A DNA stretch of 64,000 bases from Chloridium humicola (taxonomy: Eukaryota; Ascomycota; Sordariomycetes; Chaetosphaeriales; Chaetosphaeriaceae), in the NCBI GenBank assembly GCA_027569505.1, contig JAPDFF010000010.1, positions 1 through 64,000 on the forward strand, given 5' to 3'. This document shows positions 46,507 through 56,174 of this stretch, in pieces. Each line of letters starts with the position of its first letter. Within the stretch, counting starts at the first letter, position 1. Position numbers and translations under genes: made by a program. Below the pieces are notes generated by a model that did not search any database, was not told where the DNA came from, and saw only the letters and a list, made by a program, of their open reading frames with translations.

Positions 46507-48918
46507 ATGAGCCCTTCTCACGACGACGGAGCGGGGCAACATCCCCCTCCATATCCTGCCTACGACAATCCCGAGGACTGCCAACAGACCTTCCGCGAAA
46601 AGCCATCGTCAATATGGAGGTCATGCCTCCGTTGGCTCGTGAACTTGCTTGGGTACTATTGTGCCATCTCGTTTGTGATTGCCATCTCCGGCAACTGGGA
46701 AATACTGCCAGGCAGCTCATTGTTGCGATGGACAACTCATGGGTCACCCCCGCCGGGTTATGCGGAGAACTCGAAGCCTGAGCTGCCGGGGGACCGGTAC
46801 CTGATCGGCGTAGGAAAGGCGGATATCACGGGCCCGGTGGTTGAAGTCAACCTGATGGGCTACGCAGACCCGAAGCAGGTCGGCACCGGTCTCCGCCAAC
46901 GTATCTACTCACGAGCCTTTATCGTTGGCGACGTCGACCATCCCGAGGAACGATTCGTCTACTTGGTGCTAGATACTCAGTCTGGAGATACGGCCGTCCG
47001 CTACGGCATCGTCAACGGCCTCAAAGAGCTCGGCCCTGGTTACGACGTATACAGTCATCACAATATCGCCGTGACGGGGACGCATTCTCATTCCGGACCG
47101 GGCGGCTGGTTGAACTACCTGCTTCCGCAGATTACCAGCAAGGGGTTCAACTACCAGGGATACCGTGCCATCGTCGATGGTGCCATTCTCTCCATCCGGC
47201 GTGCTCACGAGAGCCTGCAGCCGGGGTATCTGAATGTCGGCACCACCAAGGTCCACGGTGCCAACATCAACCGCAGTCTGTTCGCCTATCTTGCCAACCC
47301 TGAAGAAGAGCGCGGCAAGTACAACGTCAGCGCTGAGGATGACGGGTCTGTCGAGAAGGACCTAACTCTAGTCAAGTTTCAGCGCGCCTCAGACTTGAAG
47401 AATATCGGCGTTTTGACTTGGTTTCCAACCCATGGCACCTCACTGCTCGGCAACAACACCCTCATCGCTGGCGACAACAAGGGTGTGGCCGCCTATTTGT
47501 TTGAAAAGAGCGTCCGACTGGATCTTTCAGCAGCGGACGATTTCGTGGCTGGGTTCTCACAGGCCAATGTTGGAGATACATCACCTAACGTCCTCGGAGC
47601 ATGGTGCGAGGATGGTTCAGGGCAAATGTGCAGTTTTGAGAACAGCACCTGTAGCGATGGTAGATCTCAGGCCTGCCACGCCAGGGGACCGTTCTTCAGA
47701 GTTGAAGACCAGGGGGCGAGCTCATGCTTCGAGATCGGAAAGCGGCAGTTCGAGCCAGCCAGAGCACTCTACGACTTGCTCAAGGTCACCCCCAGCCCTA
47801 TCCACGGCAAAACAGTCAAAGCGTTCCACACCTTCCACAACATGTCCGACTTTACCTTCACCCTCCCCAACGGCACCGAAGCCCGCACATGCCCCGCCGC
47901 CCTCGGCTACTCCTTCGCAGCCGGCACGTCCGACGGCCCAGGCGCCTTCGACTTCACGCAACACTCCGGCAACGAAAACACCACCTCCCCCGTCTGGAAA
48001 GTCGTCTCGCGCCTCCTCAAAGACGCCACCCCCTCCCAACGCGCCTGCCACCACCCCAAGCCCATCCTCCTCGACGTCGGCGAGCTCCACAAGCCCTACG
48101 ACTGGACCCCCAACCTCGCCGACATCCAACTCTTCCGCGTCGGCCAACTCCTCATCATCATCTCCCCGGGTGAAGCCACCACCATGGCCGGCCGCCGCTG
48201 GAAATCCGCCCTCCACACCGCAGCCGCCTCCTCCCTCTTCCAAACCACCCCCAACGCCCCTGACCCCGTCGTCGTTCTCGGCGGCCCAGCAAACTCCTAC
48301 ACGCACTACATCACCACGGAGGAAGAATACTCTATCCAGCGCTACGAAGGCGCCTCCACCCTCTACGGGCCGCACACCCTCGCCGCGTACATCAATGTCA
48401 CGCTGTCCTCGCTGCACCACCTCGCGGCTGACGCCCCCGCGCCGCCGCCGCACGAGGAAGTGGGCGTGTTCCCGCCGGATAATGCCAACGTGTCGATGTC
48501 GTTTATTTCGCCCGTCGTGCGCGACGGTGCCCCGCGGGGGAAGGAGTTTGGGGAGCTGATGCAGGATGCGGAAAGGATTTACAGGAGGGGGCAGGTGGCG
48601 AAGGCGGTGTTTGTGGGGGCGAATCCGAGGAATAATTTGAGGTTGGAGGGCACGTTTGCGGCGGTGGAGGCGCTGAGGGTGGTGAGGGGTGGGGGGGAGG
48701 CGTGGACGAGGGTGAGGGATGATGGGGATTGGGGGTTGGTGTATCGCTGGCGGAGGACGGGGGAGATTATGGGAACGAGCGAGGTTGAGGTGAGCTGGGA
48801 GACGGAGGAGTGGGCGTTGCCCGGGGTGTATAGGTTGAGGTATTATGGGGATGCGAAGAGTTTGGGGGGGGAGGTGACGGGTTTTGAGGGGGTTAGTGGG
48901 GTGTTTACGCTGGTTTGA
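46507..48918 (+). CDS. Neutral/alkaline ceramidase, membrane-anchored
   Basis: Hydrolyses ceramide to sphingosine and fatty acid. Single exon, 803 residues from the ATG at 46507, chosen for its A at -3. An in-frame ATG at 46396 would add 37 residues but has a T at -3. A hydrophobic segment near residues 45-65 (LLGYYCAISFVIAIS) should anchor it as a type II protein rather than a cleaved signal. Family motifs: GVGKADITGP, the metal-binding THSHSGPGG, and the catalytic Ser region NVGDTSPNVLG. Paired cysteines (ACHARG, SSCFE) follow, and a C-terminal immunoglobulin-like domain ends in GVFTLV. Synonymous codon choice flips from C-ending to G-ending at about 48520. Confidence 0.93.
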   Translation: MSPSHDDGAGQHPPPYPAYDNPEDCQQTFREKPSSIWRSCLRWLVNLLGYYCAISFVIAISGNWEILPGSSLLRWTTHGSPPPGYAENSKPELPGDRYLIGVGKADITGPVVEVNLMGYADPKQVGTGLRQRIYSRAFIVGDVDHPEERFVYLVLDTQSGDTAVRYGIVNGLKELGPGYDVYSHHNIAVTGTHSHSGPGGWLNYLLPQITSKGFNYQGYRAIVDGAILSIRRAHESLQPGYLNVGTTKVHGANINRSLFAYLANPEEERGKYNVSAEDDGSVEKDLTLVKFQRASDLKNIGVLTWFPTHGTSLLGNNTLIAGDNKGVAAYLFEKSVRLDLSAADDFVAGFSQANVGDTSPNVLGAWCEDGSGQMCSFENSTCSDGRSQACHARGPFFRVEDQGASSCFEIGKRQFEPARALYDLLKVTPSPIHGKTVKAFHTFHNMSDFTFTLPNGTEARTCPAALGYSFAAGTSDGPGAFDFTQHSGNENTTSPVWKVVSRLLKDATPSQRACHHPKPILLDVGELHKPYDWTPNLADIQLFRVGQLLIIISPGEATTMAGRRWKSALHTAAASSLFQTTPNAPDPVVVLGGPANSYTHYITTEEEYSIQRYEGASTLYGPHTLAAYINVTLSSLHHLAADAPAPPPHEEVGVFPPDNANVSMSFISPVVRDGAPRGKEFGELMQDAERIYRRGQVAKAVFVGANPRNNLRLEGTFAAVEALRVVRGGGEAWTRVRDDGDWGLVYRWRRTGEIMGTSEVEVSWETEEWALPGVYRLRYYGDAKSLGGEVTGFEGVSGVFTLV

Positions 48919-49721
48919 GGGATACAGGATTTTGGGAGGAGCTATAGGATTATGGTATGGGTTGTGAATGGATTATGGTATGGTTGTGGGTAAGGGACTA
49001 TGAATGGGTACGGATCTGGTATGGTTATCTGGTGAGGGTTATGATTTGATGGATCACGGATTCGGATTCGATGCATATGATACCTTTTCCGGTGGTGCTG
49101 CGGATTTTTATGTTTTCTAACGGTAGCTTCAAATTCACGTTCAATAGATTTTATTACTGATCCAATCTTGAGGACATGAACCTCGCAGGTCTCACCGCCT
49201 CACCAGCCAGCTAGTTCCGCCCCCTAGCTGCCACTGCAGACTCCAGCCGAAGCCGTACATTCAGAGAACAAGAAATGGCTGGGAAGCTGTCCAATACTAA
49301 TCCTCCAATGCAACCAAGCATACGAGCTGTGCCTCGAAGGACGCCGATGGGATGATCCGACCTGTCACCACCCGTGCTTCACTCCAGGAGCTACCCCACC
49401 CATGACGCAACCGACGAGGCCCCTGGAGGTACATCCAATGCCCTGCCTCAAACACAGCCGCTCGTGAGCTTGCTTCTGCATGCCGACAACAAGTCTCCGT
49501 CAAAATCATAAGGTTCTAGACTTGAATTCCTCTTCTTTCAACTTTCGACCTCCAAAGATTGACCTCAAAGAGCCACATCTCAACTGTCAACTCGGGCAAT
49601 GAGTGTGTAAGCGAGCAACTACAACCCACGCTTCAGCTTACACACCACACACCCCTCTGTCAGCACAACGGCTTTGACTTTACAACTTCATCTCAGCAAC
49701 AACCTCAAGTAACAATTCACC
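48919..49721. other. Intergenic: ceramidase 3' flank and Kelch gene promoter
   Basis: 0.8 kb between plus-strand genes. Just after the ceramidase stop, a 23-bp segment beginning ggattatggtatgg is imperfectly duplicated (from 48948 and again from 48971). A pyrimidine- and CA-rich leader precedes the next ATG. No gene seen. Confidence 0.55.
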
Positions 49722-51488
49722 ATGGACTCGTTCAAGCTCCTCAAGCGCCGAACCACTGAGTTGTTCCACTCACTGGAACAGTCCATGCCATCCATGCCAT
49801 CCATGCCATCCATGCCTTCCCTGGGCGGCCATGGGAGCAACACCCTGAAGGGCACCTGGGAGAAGATCCAGGTTCCCCCTCTTCCGCGGTCTTCCCATTC
49901 CGCCGACATCGTCTCTGGCACGCTCTACATCTTCGGCGGCGAGGCCAAGCCCGGCCGTCCGGCGGACAATGACATGCATGTCATCACTCTGCCCTCAAGC
50001 GGTGCTCAGGCAGACTACTACGCCATCAAGGCCAAGCCCGCGAAGCCCTCTGCAGCCGAGAAACCCGCCGCCCCGGCGGCTAGCGAGAGCGAATCGTCGT
50101 CTGATGAAGAAGACGATGATGACGCGCAGCCAATCGAGCTTCTCGAAACCCCCGACGAGAAGCACCTCTCTGAGGTCTCCCTCACCAGCCCCTCCCCGGC
50201 CACCGGCAGCTCCTCCACCGACAAAGGCAAATCCCTCGCTCCCGCTTCGCACCCCGACCTCCCCGACGTCCCTCCCCCGCGGGCCGGGCACGCCACCGCC
50301 GTCATCGGCCACCGCATCTTCCTCTTCGGCGGCCGCGGCGGACCCGACAACAACCCGCTCAACGAACACGGCCGCGTCTGGGTCTTCGACACACGCACGC
50401 ACCTCTGGTCGTACCTCGACCCCTGCCCCGCCGCAGCCGGCCTCTCCATCCCCCACCCCTCCCCTCGCAGCGCGCACTCCGCCGTCGCGACCCCCAAACC
50501 CGACACCTTCAACAACCTCCCTTCTAACCCCCACCCGCACCACGCCGACGCCCACCAAACCACCACCGAAACCCTCCGCGACTGGGCCCTCGGCCCCGCC
50601 ACCGACACAGGCACCCCCCAACGCCCCATCATCGGCGCCATCGCCGAGCGCTCCACCGACCCCGACGCAGACGGCTACGGCACGCTTCTCATCCACGGCG
50701 GCACCCTCTCCACCACCACCCCTAGCACAAACACAAGTGCTGACCTCTGGGCCTTTGACATCCGCTCCCGCGTCTGGCAACAGCTCCCCTCCGCGCCCAC
50801 CCCTCCCCGCTCCGGCACCTCCCTCGCCCTCTCGCGCGGTACTCTATACCGTTTCGGAGGCTACTCCACCTCCGAAGAACAAGTCCAAGGCGGCCAGCTC
50901 GATTACCTCGAACTCGCGCTCGACACCTTCGACGACCAGGTCTCGCGCGGCGAGGCGGTGCTCAGTGCGCGGAAGGGGTGGCAGAGCGTGTTGTTTGGGG
51001 GAAGGGAGGATGTGGGGTATAAGGAGGTTGACGCGGCGTATAAGCCGGTTGGTGGGGGGGATGGAAGGGGGGAGGAGGAGTGGCCGGGAAATAGGGCCGT
51101 GGCGGGGATGGAGTGTGTTAGGGCGGGTGGGGGGAGGGAGTATCTTGTTTTGATGTTCGGGTCGCGCCAGGAGGGGGGTGTGGGAGGGGGGAAGTACTGG
51201 GAGGATGTGTGGGCTTTTCAGGTTCCTGCTGAGGGCGGGTCGTTGGCGAGTGTGGCGGATACGGCGTACTCGGTCGTGGGGAGGAAGAGTGGTGAGGGGA
51301 CCTGGACGAGGGTGGAGATGAGGGCGGAGGATGAGGAGGATGATGCAAGTGTTGGGGGGCCTGGGCCGAGGGGGTGGGTGGCGAGTGCGGGGATGGGGGA
51401 GTTGGAGGAGAATGGGATTGTGGTTTGGGGTGGGGTGGGGGAGAGGGGGGAGCGGTTGGGGGATGGGTGGATTTTTAGGTTGGGTTGA
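49722..51488 (+). CDS. Kelch-repeat beta-propeller protein, function unknown
   Basis: Single exon of 588 residues; ATG in a CACC context. Kelch blades are recognisable by motifs such as LYIFGG, RAGHATAVIGHRIFLFGG, VWVFDTRTHLWSYL, LLIHGG, LWAFDIRSRVWQQL, PPRSGTSLAL and YRFGGY. They are separated by Ser/Pro-rich or acidic inserts (ESESSSDEEDDDD at about 120). The C-terminal blades (WEDVWAF, GIVVWGG) close the propeller. Near the N-terminus a 9-bp tandem repeat gives SMPSMPSMPSMPS. Similar fungal proteins are usually annotated as galactose oxidase/Kelch proteins; no active-site features of an oxidase are seen, so a protein-binding role is more likely. Codons turn from C-rich to very G-rich at about 50960. 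Confidence 0.85.
   Translation: MDSFKLLKRRTTELFHSLEQSMPSMPSMPSMPSLGGHGSNTLKGTWEKIQVPPLPRSSHSADIVSGTLYIFGGEAKPGRPADNDMHVITLPSSGAQADYYAIKAKPAKPSAAEKPAAPAASESESSSDEEDDDDAQPIELLETPDEKHLSEVSLTSPSPATGSSSTDKGKSLAPASHPDLPDVPPPRAGHATAVIGHRIFLFGGRGGPDNNPLNEHGRVWVFDTRTHLWSYLDPCPAAAGLSIPHPSPRSAHSAVATPKPDTFNNLPSNPHPHHADAHQTTTETLRDWALGPATDTGTPQRPIIGAIAERSTDPDADGYGTLLIHGGTLSTTTPSTNTSADLWAFDIRSRVWQQLPSAPTPPRSGTSLALSRGTLYRFGGYSTSEEQVQGGQLDYLELALDTFDDQVSRGEAVLSARKGWQSVLFGGREDVGYKEVDAAYKPVGGGDGRGEEEWPGNRAVAGMECVRAGGGREYLVLMFGSRQEGGVGGGKYWEDVWAFQVPAEGGSLASVADTAYSVVGRKSGEGTWTRVEMRAEDEEDDASVGGPGPRGWVASAGMGELEENGIVVWGGVGERGERLGDGWIFRLG
49786..49821 (+). repeat. 9-bp coding tandem repeat (SMP units)
   Basis: Four in-frame units of about 9 bp (tccatgcca type) near the start of the Kelch gene, the last one diverged. 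Copy number can change without breaking the frame. Confidence 0.85.
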
Positions 51489-51769
51489 GTGAGGTTGAGG
51501 GGGGTTTGTTCTGTGAGTTGCGTCGTGTTGAGCCGTGAAGTTAGTTTGGTAGTTTGGTAGTTGGCCTTAAGTGGTCGGCGATAGTCCTTGGTTTTTTTTT
51601 TTATGAATGACAATATGAAATCCCATCTACCATAACGACCTGTCCTGTGAGCTTAAATTAGTGACACCATTCTCTCAAATACCTCAGCCGTCATAAACAC
51701 AGTCCATAATTGCAAATACAGAAAGGCTCATTTTGTACACCCCCTCCACCCCCTATATCAATCGTTAGT

Positions 51770-52672
51770 CTACAAATCATCCCTCGTCTTCTCCACACCC
51801 CACGGCTCGCTCGTCAGGTTGGTCAGGCCCGCGCTGTTCTCGCACGTGTCGCGGCCCGTCAGCGGGCCGGCCTTGGGCGGCGCCTTGCTCACGTCGGCCG
51901 CGCTCTCTTTGAGCGCTGTCAGCAACGTCTTGACCGTGTCCGGCGTCAGGTCCTCGTAGTACTCGTCGTTGATCTGCACCATGGGCGCGTTGACGCACGC
52001 CCCCAGGCACTCGACCTCGATCATGGTGAAGAGCCCGTCGGGCGTGGTTTGGCCTTGCTTGATGCCCAGGTGCTCCTTGATTGCTTCCACGATCACGTCG
52101 CTGCCGCAGCCGCCGAGTTGGCAGGGGGTCTGCGAAAAGCATTAGCTGGCTTGATCTCCTCTAAATTTGTGTGGCGGGAGACGCACCGTCGTGCACACCT
52201 GCACGTGAAACTTGCCCACGGGGGTCCGGTTATACATGGTGTAGAAGGAGGCGACCTCGTAGACGCGCATGGGGGGCATCTCGAGGATGCGGGCGACCTC
52301 GTTCATGACGCTGATGCTGGTAAAGCCGTGCTGGCGCTGGCCGAGGTCGAGCAGCGGCATGACGGCGGCCTTCTTGTACTGCGGGGGGTAGCGCTTGAGG
52401 ACCTCGGCGATGATGGCCTCGTTCTGCTCGGTGAACTTGAAGGGGATGCTGGTGTTGTTGTCGGGGGTGTTGCGGTGCTGCAGAGTTGGACGTCCCGTCA
52501 ATGACCACCCTCCAATATCTCAATGACAGCCGCCACTCACCACCATCAGGGTGTCGCTCGGTCTCCTCGCCGAGAGCGAGAATGCGCGGGTCGGGGGCAC
52601 TGCTGGCCGCGCTGCCCGGCTCGCCGACCGGACGGCCGTCCGCATGAAGAAGGGGGTCAGCTTGCTTGCCAT
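51770..52672 (-). CDS. nuo-24: NADH:ubiquinone oxidoreductase 24 kDa subunit (complex I, NDUFV2/NuoE)
   Basis: Mitochondrial matrix-arm subunit of complex I carrying the N1a [2Fe-2S] cluster. Exons 52672-52541, 52477-52187, 52129-51770; 260 residues. The first ~35 residues form a basic, Ser/Ala/Arg-rich mitochondrial targeting sequence ending RAFSLSARR. The four cluster ligands are in the expected C-X4-C and C-X3-C arrangement: Cys139 and Cys144 (VCTTTPCQ), Cys182 and Cys186 (ECLGACVN). The first pair is split by intron 2, and splicing creates the correct spacing. Other signatures are LGQRQHGFTS and ASFYTMYNR. A CCAATCA element lies about 155 bp upstream on the same strand. Codon use stays C/G balanced to the end, unlike several neighbours. 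Confidence 0.97.
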
Positions 52673-52825
52673 GGCTGCGGGTACGTCGAGCAATGGCAGG
52701 GTCGAGGTGTGGCGGCGTCGCAATGGCTGGCCCGGCTGAGCGTCGTCGAGTTTCGGTCTTGAGCTTCAAGGTTGCTTGCTTGCGTTCGAGAAGCACGAAC
52801 CACCTGCTTGCCAAATGCTGCTGAC

Positions 52826-52832
52826 TGATTGG
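52826..52832 (-). promoter_or_regulatory. CCAATCA (HAP/CBC) box upstream of nuo-24
   Basis: On the nuo-24 strand this reads CCAATCA, about 155 bp before the ATG. The CCAAT-binding complex is a known activator of fungal respiratory genes, so position and role fit. Binding is not shown. Confidence 0.5.
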
Positions 52833-53713
52833 CTGGGCACGGTGGTGGGGTTGGTAAGAGCCCGCTTTGATGCATGCATGCGCTTATCCAATGTTCGGTC
52901 AAGTTCAATGACCTCAGAAGTGAATCTGTTCCTGTCTGGCAGCATCACACACCTCTCAAGCACCTCCTTTCAACCATTGAATATCTAATTATTGCTGCGA
53001 TATTTCCCCCGTTGACTTTCTAGTGGCTGTTATCTACCTTTTATTAGTTTTTTTTCGTGTTCTCATCTCTCTTCACCAATACCTTTTCTCTGTAGTCTTG
53101 ATTTCTCTCAGTTGTTCGAAAGATGTGCTGGGAGTTCAGCTGCGGCCAGTGTTGTCCGGCATTTTAACACTTCAATCCAATTTCTTTAGAGCTTCTCAGT
53201 TCTACTACTTCAGTTCAACTGCCTCAAACATTCGACAAGCTCCATTTTAGCAACCCCTTGTTCGTCTTTAGTTCATATGATCAGTGGTGGACATCGCGGC
53301 TTTCACTGCTGGTCTCGACCCCAGTTTGAGTCTGCTGCAGGGACACAAGAGCTTGTTGCTTGAGCTTGACATTCAGATCAGATCGACAGAATGACTTGCC
53401 GTTCTGTGATGAAGTTGGGCGTCGTTCGTCATCGTCTCAACTTGGCCTCGGTCTGTCTCCTCCTGCCCAAGGTAAAGATCTCACACAACTTTGATGGGAT
53501 AGAATCCTGTTCCAATTGGCGAGTACCGTGCTGCTGTTCAACGACATGCTTGACTCTGAGCGCAATATAAACCACAGTCTACCTGAGGATATTGTTCTAC
53601 CGGCGTTAAGTGCCGAATATCTGAAAGAGGACGCCTTTCTCGGACTAGCCGCCAGAATTTAAGGGCTTGTCCCCGGGACTGTGACTGTTTCTGCAACCTG
53701 AAGTCGTTTCAGG

Positions 53714-54035
53714 ATGCCATGGAAGTTTGGATCACGTCCGCAGACCAACGGCAAATCAAATGGAGTCCTCGTTGGCATCATTCCTGGCTACCGCTTTCTT
53801 GATCGAGAGCCACGCCAATTTTCACGTTGGACCCTGACTTACACCATCTGAGAAGTGACTAGCATGGACCCCGGAGGGCCTTAGTCAACGGCCCAACGAT
53901 GACGACCCAAACCAGAACGGCAACAGTCAGAACATGATCTACGGCCAGTCGGTATCCAAGTCACAAACTGTCATCGACGTCAAAAACGGCAACAAGTCCG
54001 GCTCCTGGTGGCAACATGTCATCGGCGGTTGCTAG
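53714..54035 (+). pseudogene. Possible broken or unrecognised small gene (two coding-like segments in different frames)
   Basis: Segment A (from an ATG at 53714) reads MPWKFGSRPQTNGKSNG... for 45 codons to a stop at 53850. Segment B, in another frame, runs to a TAG at 54033-54035 and contains NMIYGQSVSKSQTVIDV and NKSGSWWQH. Both have balanced, protein-like composition, unlike the GC-driven frames nearby. An intron joining them would be only 37 nt (53826-53862), below the usual fungal minimum, so a frameshift, unseen exons or chance are alternatives. No homology is recognised. Confidence 0.2.
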
Positions 54036-55970
54036 GTAGCTCCCGGCCGAGCCGGACAACGACGGGAAGGTGTACACGGCCCGGTGGTCGTCTCGTGCCG
54101 AGTGGAAGCATGACTGGCCTTTTCTTCGCGAGTAACTCGAGCTTTTGAGTAGGATGGATTGTGTGACCGGGGGATATCCGGCGCCGGGCATGCCGTCGTA
54201 GGCTCTCGGGGGCGAAGACTGCCGCTGGTGTGGTGGGAGGGGAAGGCAGGTACCTTTGTACACTCTCGCCAACACCACGCCTCCCACTGGCCGATCGGCC
54301 TCCGGCGAAGGGTCAGCGAGTCGTCTCCCGCGCGCTCGGCGCCTCGCCCCCGGGGAAACGGCGGCGCTCCACACATCATGGAGAAGTCGGAAGCGCGGCA
54401 TGCAGGAACGGAGCGCTAGGGAGGAGTGGGGGTGCAGGTTGTGGTAATCTTGGAAACATGGAGCAGGCTGCTTCCGGAGGAACCCGTCTGAAAATTTCCT
54501 TCCCTTTGCACGGCGGTCATCCCGCGCCGGAGTTGGGAGAGAAAAAAGCTGTGCCTCCGGCATCTCGCGGATCATGACCGGTTGCGTCCATTTTGTGTTG
54601 GAGGCGACGGAGGTGATTGGCCTGGGTTCGAGTTGCACAAACGGCATGCAGGGCATCTGTGGCTGCGTTGTTCCTGACTGTCGGGTGGGCAACTCTCCAG
54701 CTTTCAGCGTCCGTCCGTATCTCGTTGACACGGTGAAAGTGTTCATCAGGGCGCGATAAGCCAAGCGCGAAGCGCGAGACGCTGGCCGGCCGTGTTGAAG
54801 AGTCGCAGTGGGCGTCTCATTTTAGCGAGGAGATCAGTGCTCACTCATCTCACGGGCCTCCACCGGGCCACACTCACCACCAACCAGCCGCCCCGGCTGT
54901 CACGGTCCTCGCCGGCTCCAGGATCGGATCGGCCATTGCTCGCTCCCACCGAGCGCGTGGTCTTCGAGAAGTCCAGAGAATGAGAGCCAGCCAGCGGCGA
55001 GCGAGCCACAGCTGTCACCACCACTCCTATTCGCCCGAGTCCGGCGATCCCCGTTCCCGCGCGTGCAGCAGTATCGTTCTTATGGAGTGCCTCGTGCATG
55101 GTGCAGCGTGCCAGCGGCGCGAGTCGTGCCCACTGTTTCGTGGAGAGCGTTTGCATTGCTGACCGTGGGTTCCTGGTCCAGCCGACCGACCCCATCCAGG
55201 TTGCGCGCCGGCGGCGGGCGGTCAGGGCTCGAAATTCGCGCAGCGGCAGAAAAATGAGGTGTCCTGCGGCCGGAGGCACGGAGACAAGGCGGGCCAGGGC
55301 CAAGCTTTCTTGTTTCTGGCCCCGGGCCTTGCTCCACCAGGCGTTATTTTGTTTCCCTCCTCCCGCCCGCCTTTCTGTCTCTCTTTCCCTTTCCCCTCTC
55401 CAACCTCACTCGACACTTCCCTCGACAGGAGACTGCTGCCACTGCCCGATCCCCGCCCCCCAATTGGCCCGTCGTCCTCCAATTCCAGTCACGTCTTGTG
55501 TTGTTCACCTCGTCCTCTCGATCCCTAGGACATCTCCCACCCGCGGAAGCTCATACCTATTTCTGAACCTTCCGGTCTCTTCTTTCCGCCTGCTCTTAGT
55601 ACCAATCCATACTGTAAGCCGATTTTTACGTTCAATTGGTCAATTGTGGTGCTGTTCGCGAGCTGTTTTCAATTGCCGGGAGCTCAGCTCACCAGCTCGG
55701 CAATTGGCGTTGGCGGGTTGGGTGGTGTGGTTCGGCGGAATGACGGAAGCCAAGAGAGCCACAACCGTGCTCTGCTCAGAGCTCCAAACACCAGCCACCA
55801 ACCCGCAAACCACGACCGTGCGGAGGGCCGAACCCCCCCTCCAAAAACCTGCACAACGACCCCCCAAAACAGCTCAATTGAACCCGCCAAACCTCCTCTT
55901 ATCACCCTCAATTGCTGACCCTCCCGCCGTCCTAGTAACCCTAATTTTCCAACAACGTCAAACCTAAAAA

Positions 55971-56174
55971 ATGGCCGCCATCAGCCTTCCCCTCGTCGCC
56001 CGCGACGCCGTTGTCCAGCTCGCCAAGCGCGAGAAGAACTGGGCCGCCCGCGAGCCCGGTGTCATGGTCGTCTTCTGCATCGTCTTCATCGTCGCTGTCT
56101 TCCTCGTCTTCCTGTTCATCTACAAGAAGATGAAGGCCCGCAAGGAGCGCAAGGCGGCCGCCGTCTCCGCTTAA
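55971..56174 (+). CDS. Small single-span membrane protein, 67 residues
   Basis: Short open frame with a good start context (AAAAAATGG). Residues 1-29 are amphipathic and charged (VARDAVVQLAKREKNWAARE). Residues about 31-50 are a strongly hydrophobic span (VMVVFCIVFIVAVFLVFLFIY), followed by a very basic tail (KKMKARKERK) and AAAVSA. This is a tidy N-out or tail-anchored layout. Codons are strongly C-ending (ATC, GTC, CTC), as in well-expressed genes, which argues for a real gene. The leader probably has an intron, 55614-55935 (GTAAGC donor, TGCTGAC branch, CCTAG acceptor), ending 35 nt before the ATG. I recognise no family; function unknown. Confidence 0.7.
   Translation: MAAISLPLVARDAVVQLAKREKNWAAREPGVMVVFCIVFIVAVFLVFLFIYKKMKARKERKAAAVSA

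Larger units (their letters stand above)
52673..55970. other. 3.3 kb intergenic region between nuo-24 and the 67-aa gene
   Basis: Apart from the nuo-24 promoter and the long leader of the 67-residue gene, no firm gene is seen. The part 52980-53960 is AT-richer than its surroundings and holds short coding-like stretches (see separate entry). The 267-codon minus-strand frame at 53961-54764 has no domain and overlaps several other frames; I do not call it. From about 55360 the DNA is pyrimidine-rich, typical of a leader. Confidence 0.5.

Noticed and set aside
53826..53862. Candidate intron joining two coding-like segments
   Set aside because: Only 37 nt with a weak GTTGGA donor, shorter than any other intron in this window (49 nt or more).
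53961..54764. 267-codon minus-strand frame
   Set aside because: Low-quality composition and overlap with other open frames; no recognisable homology.
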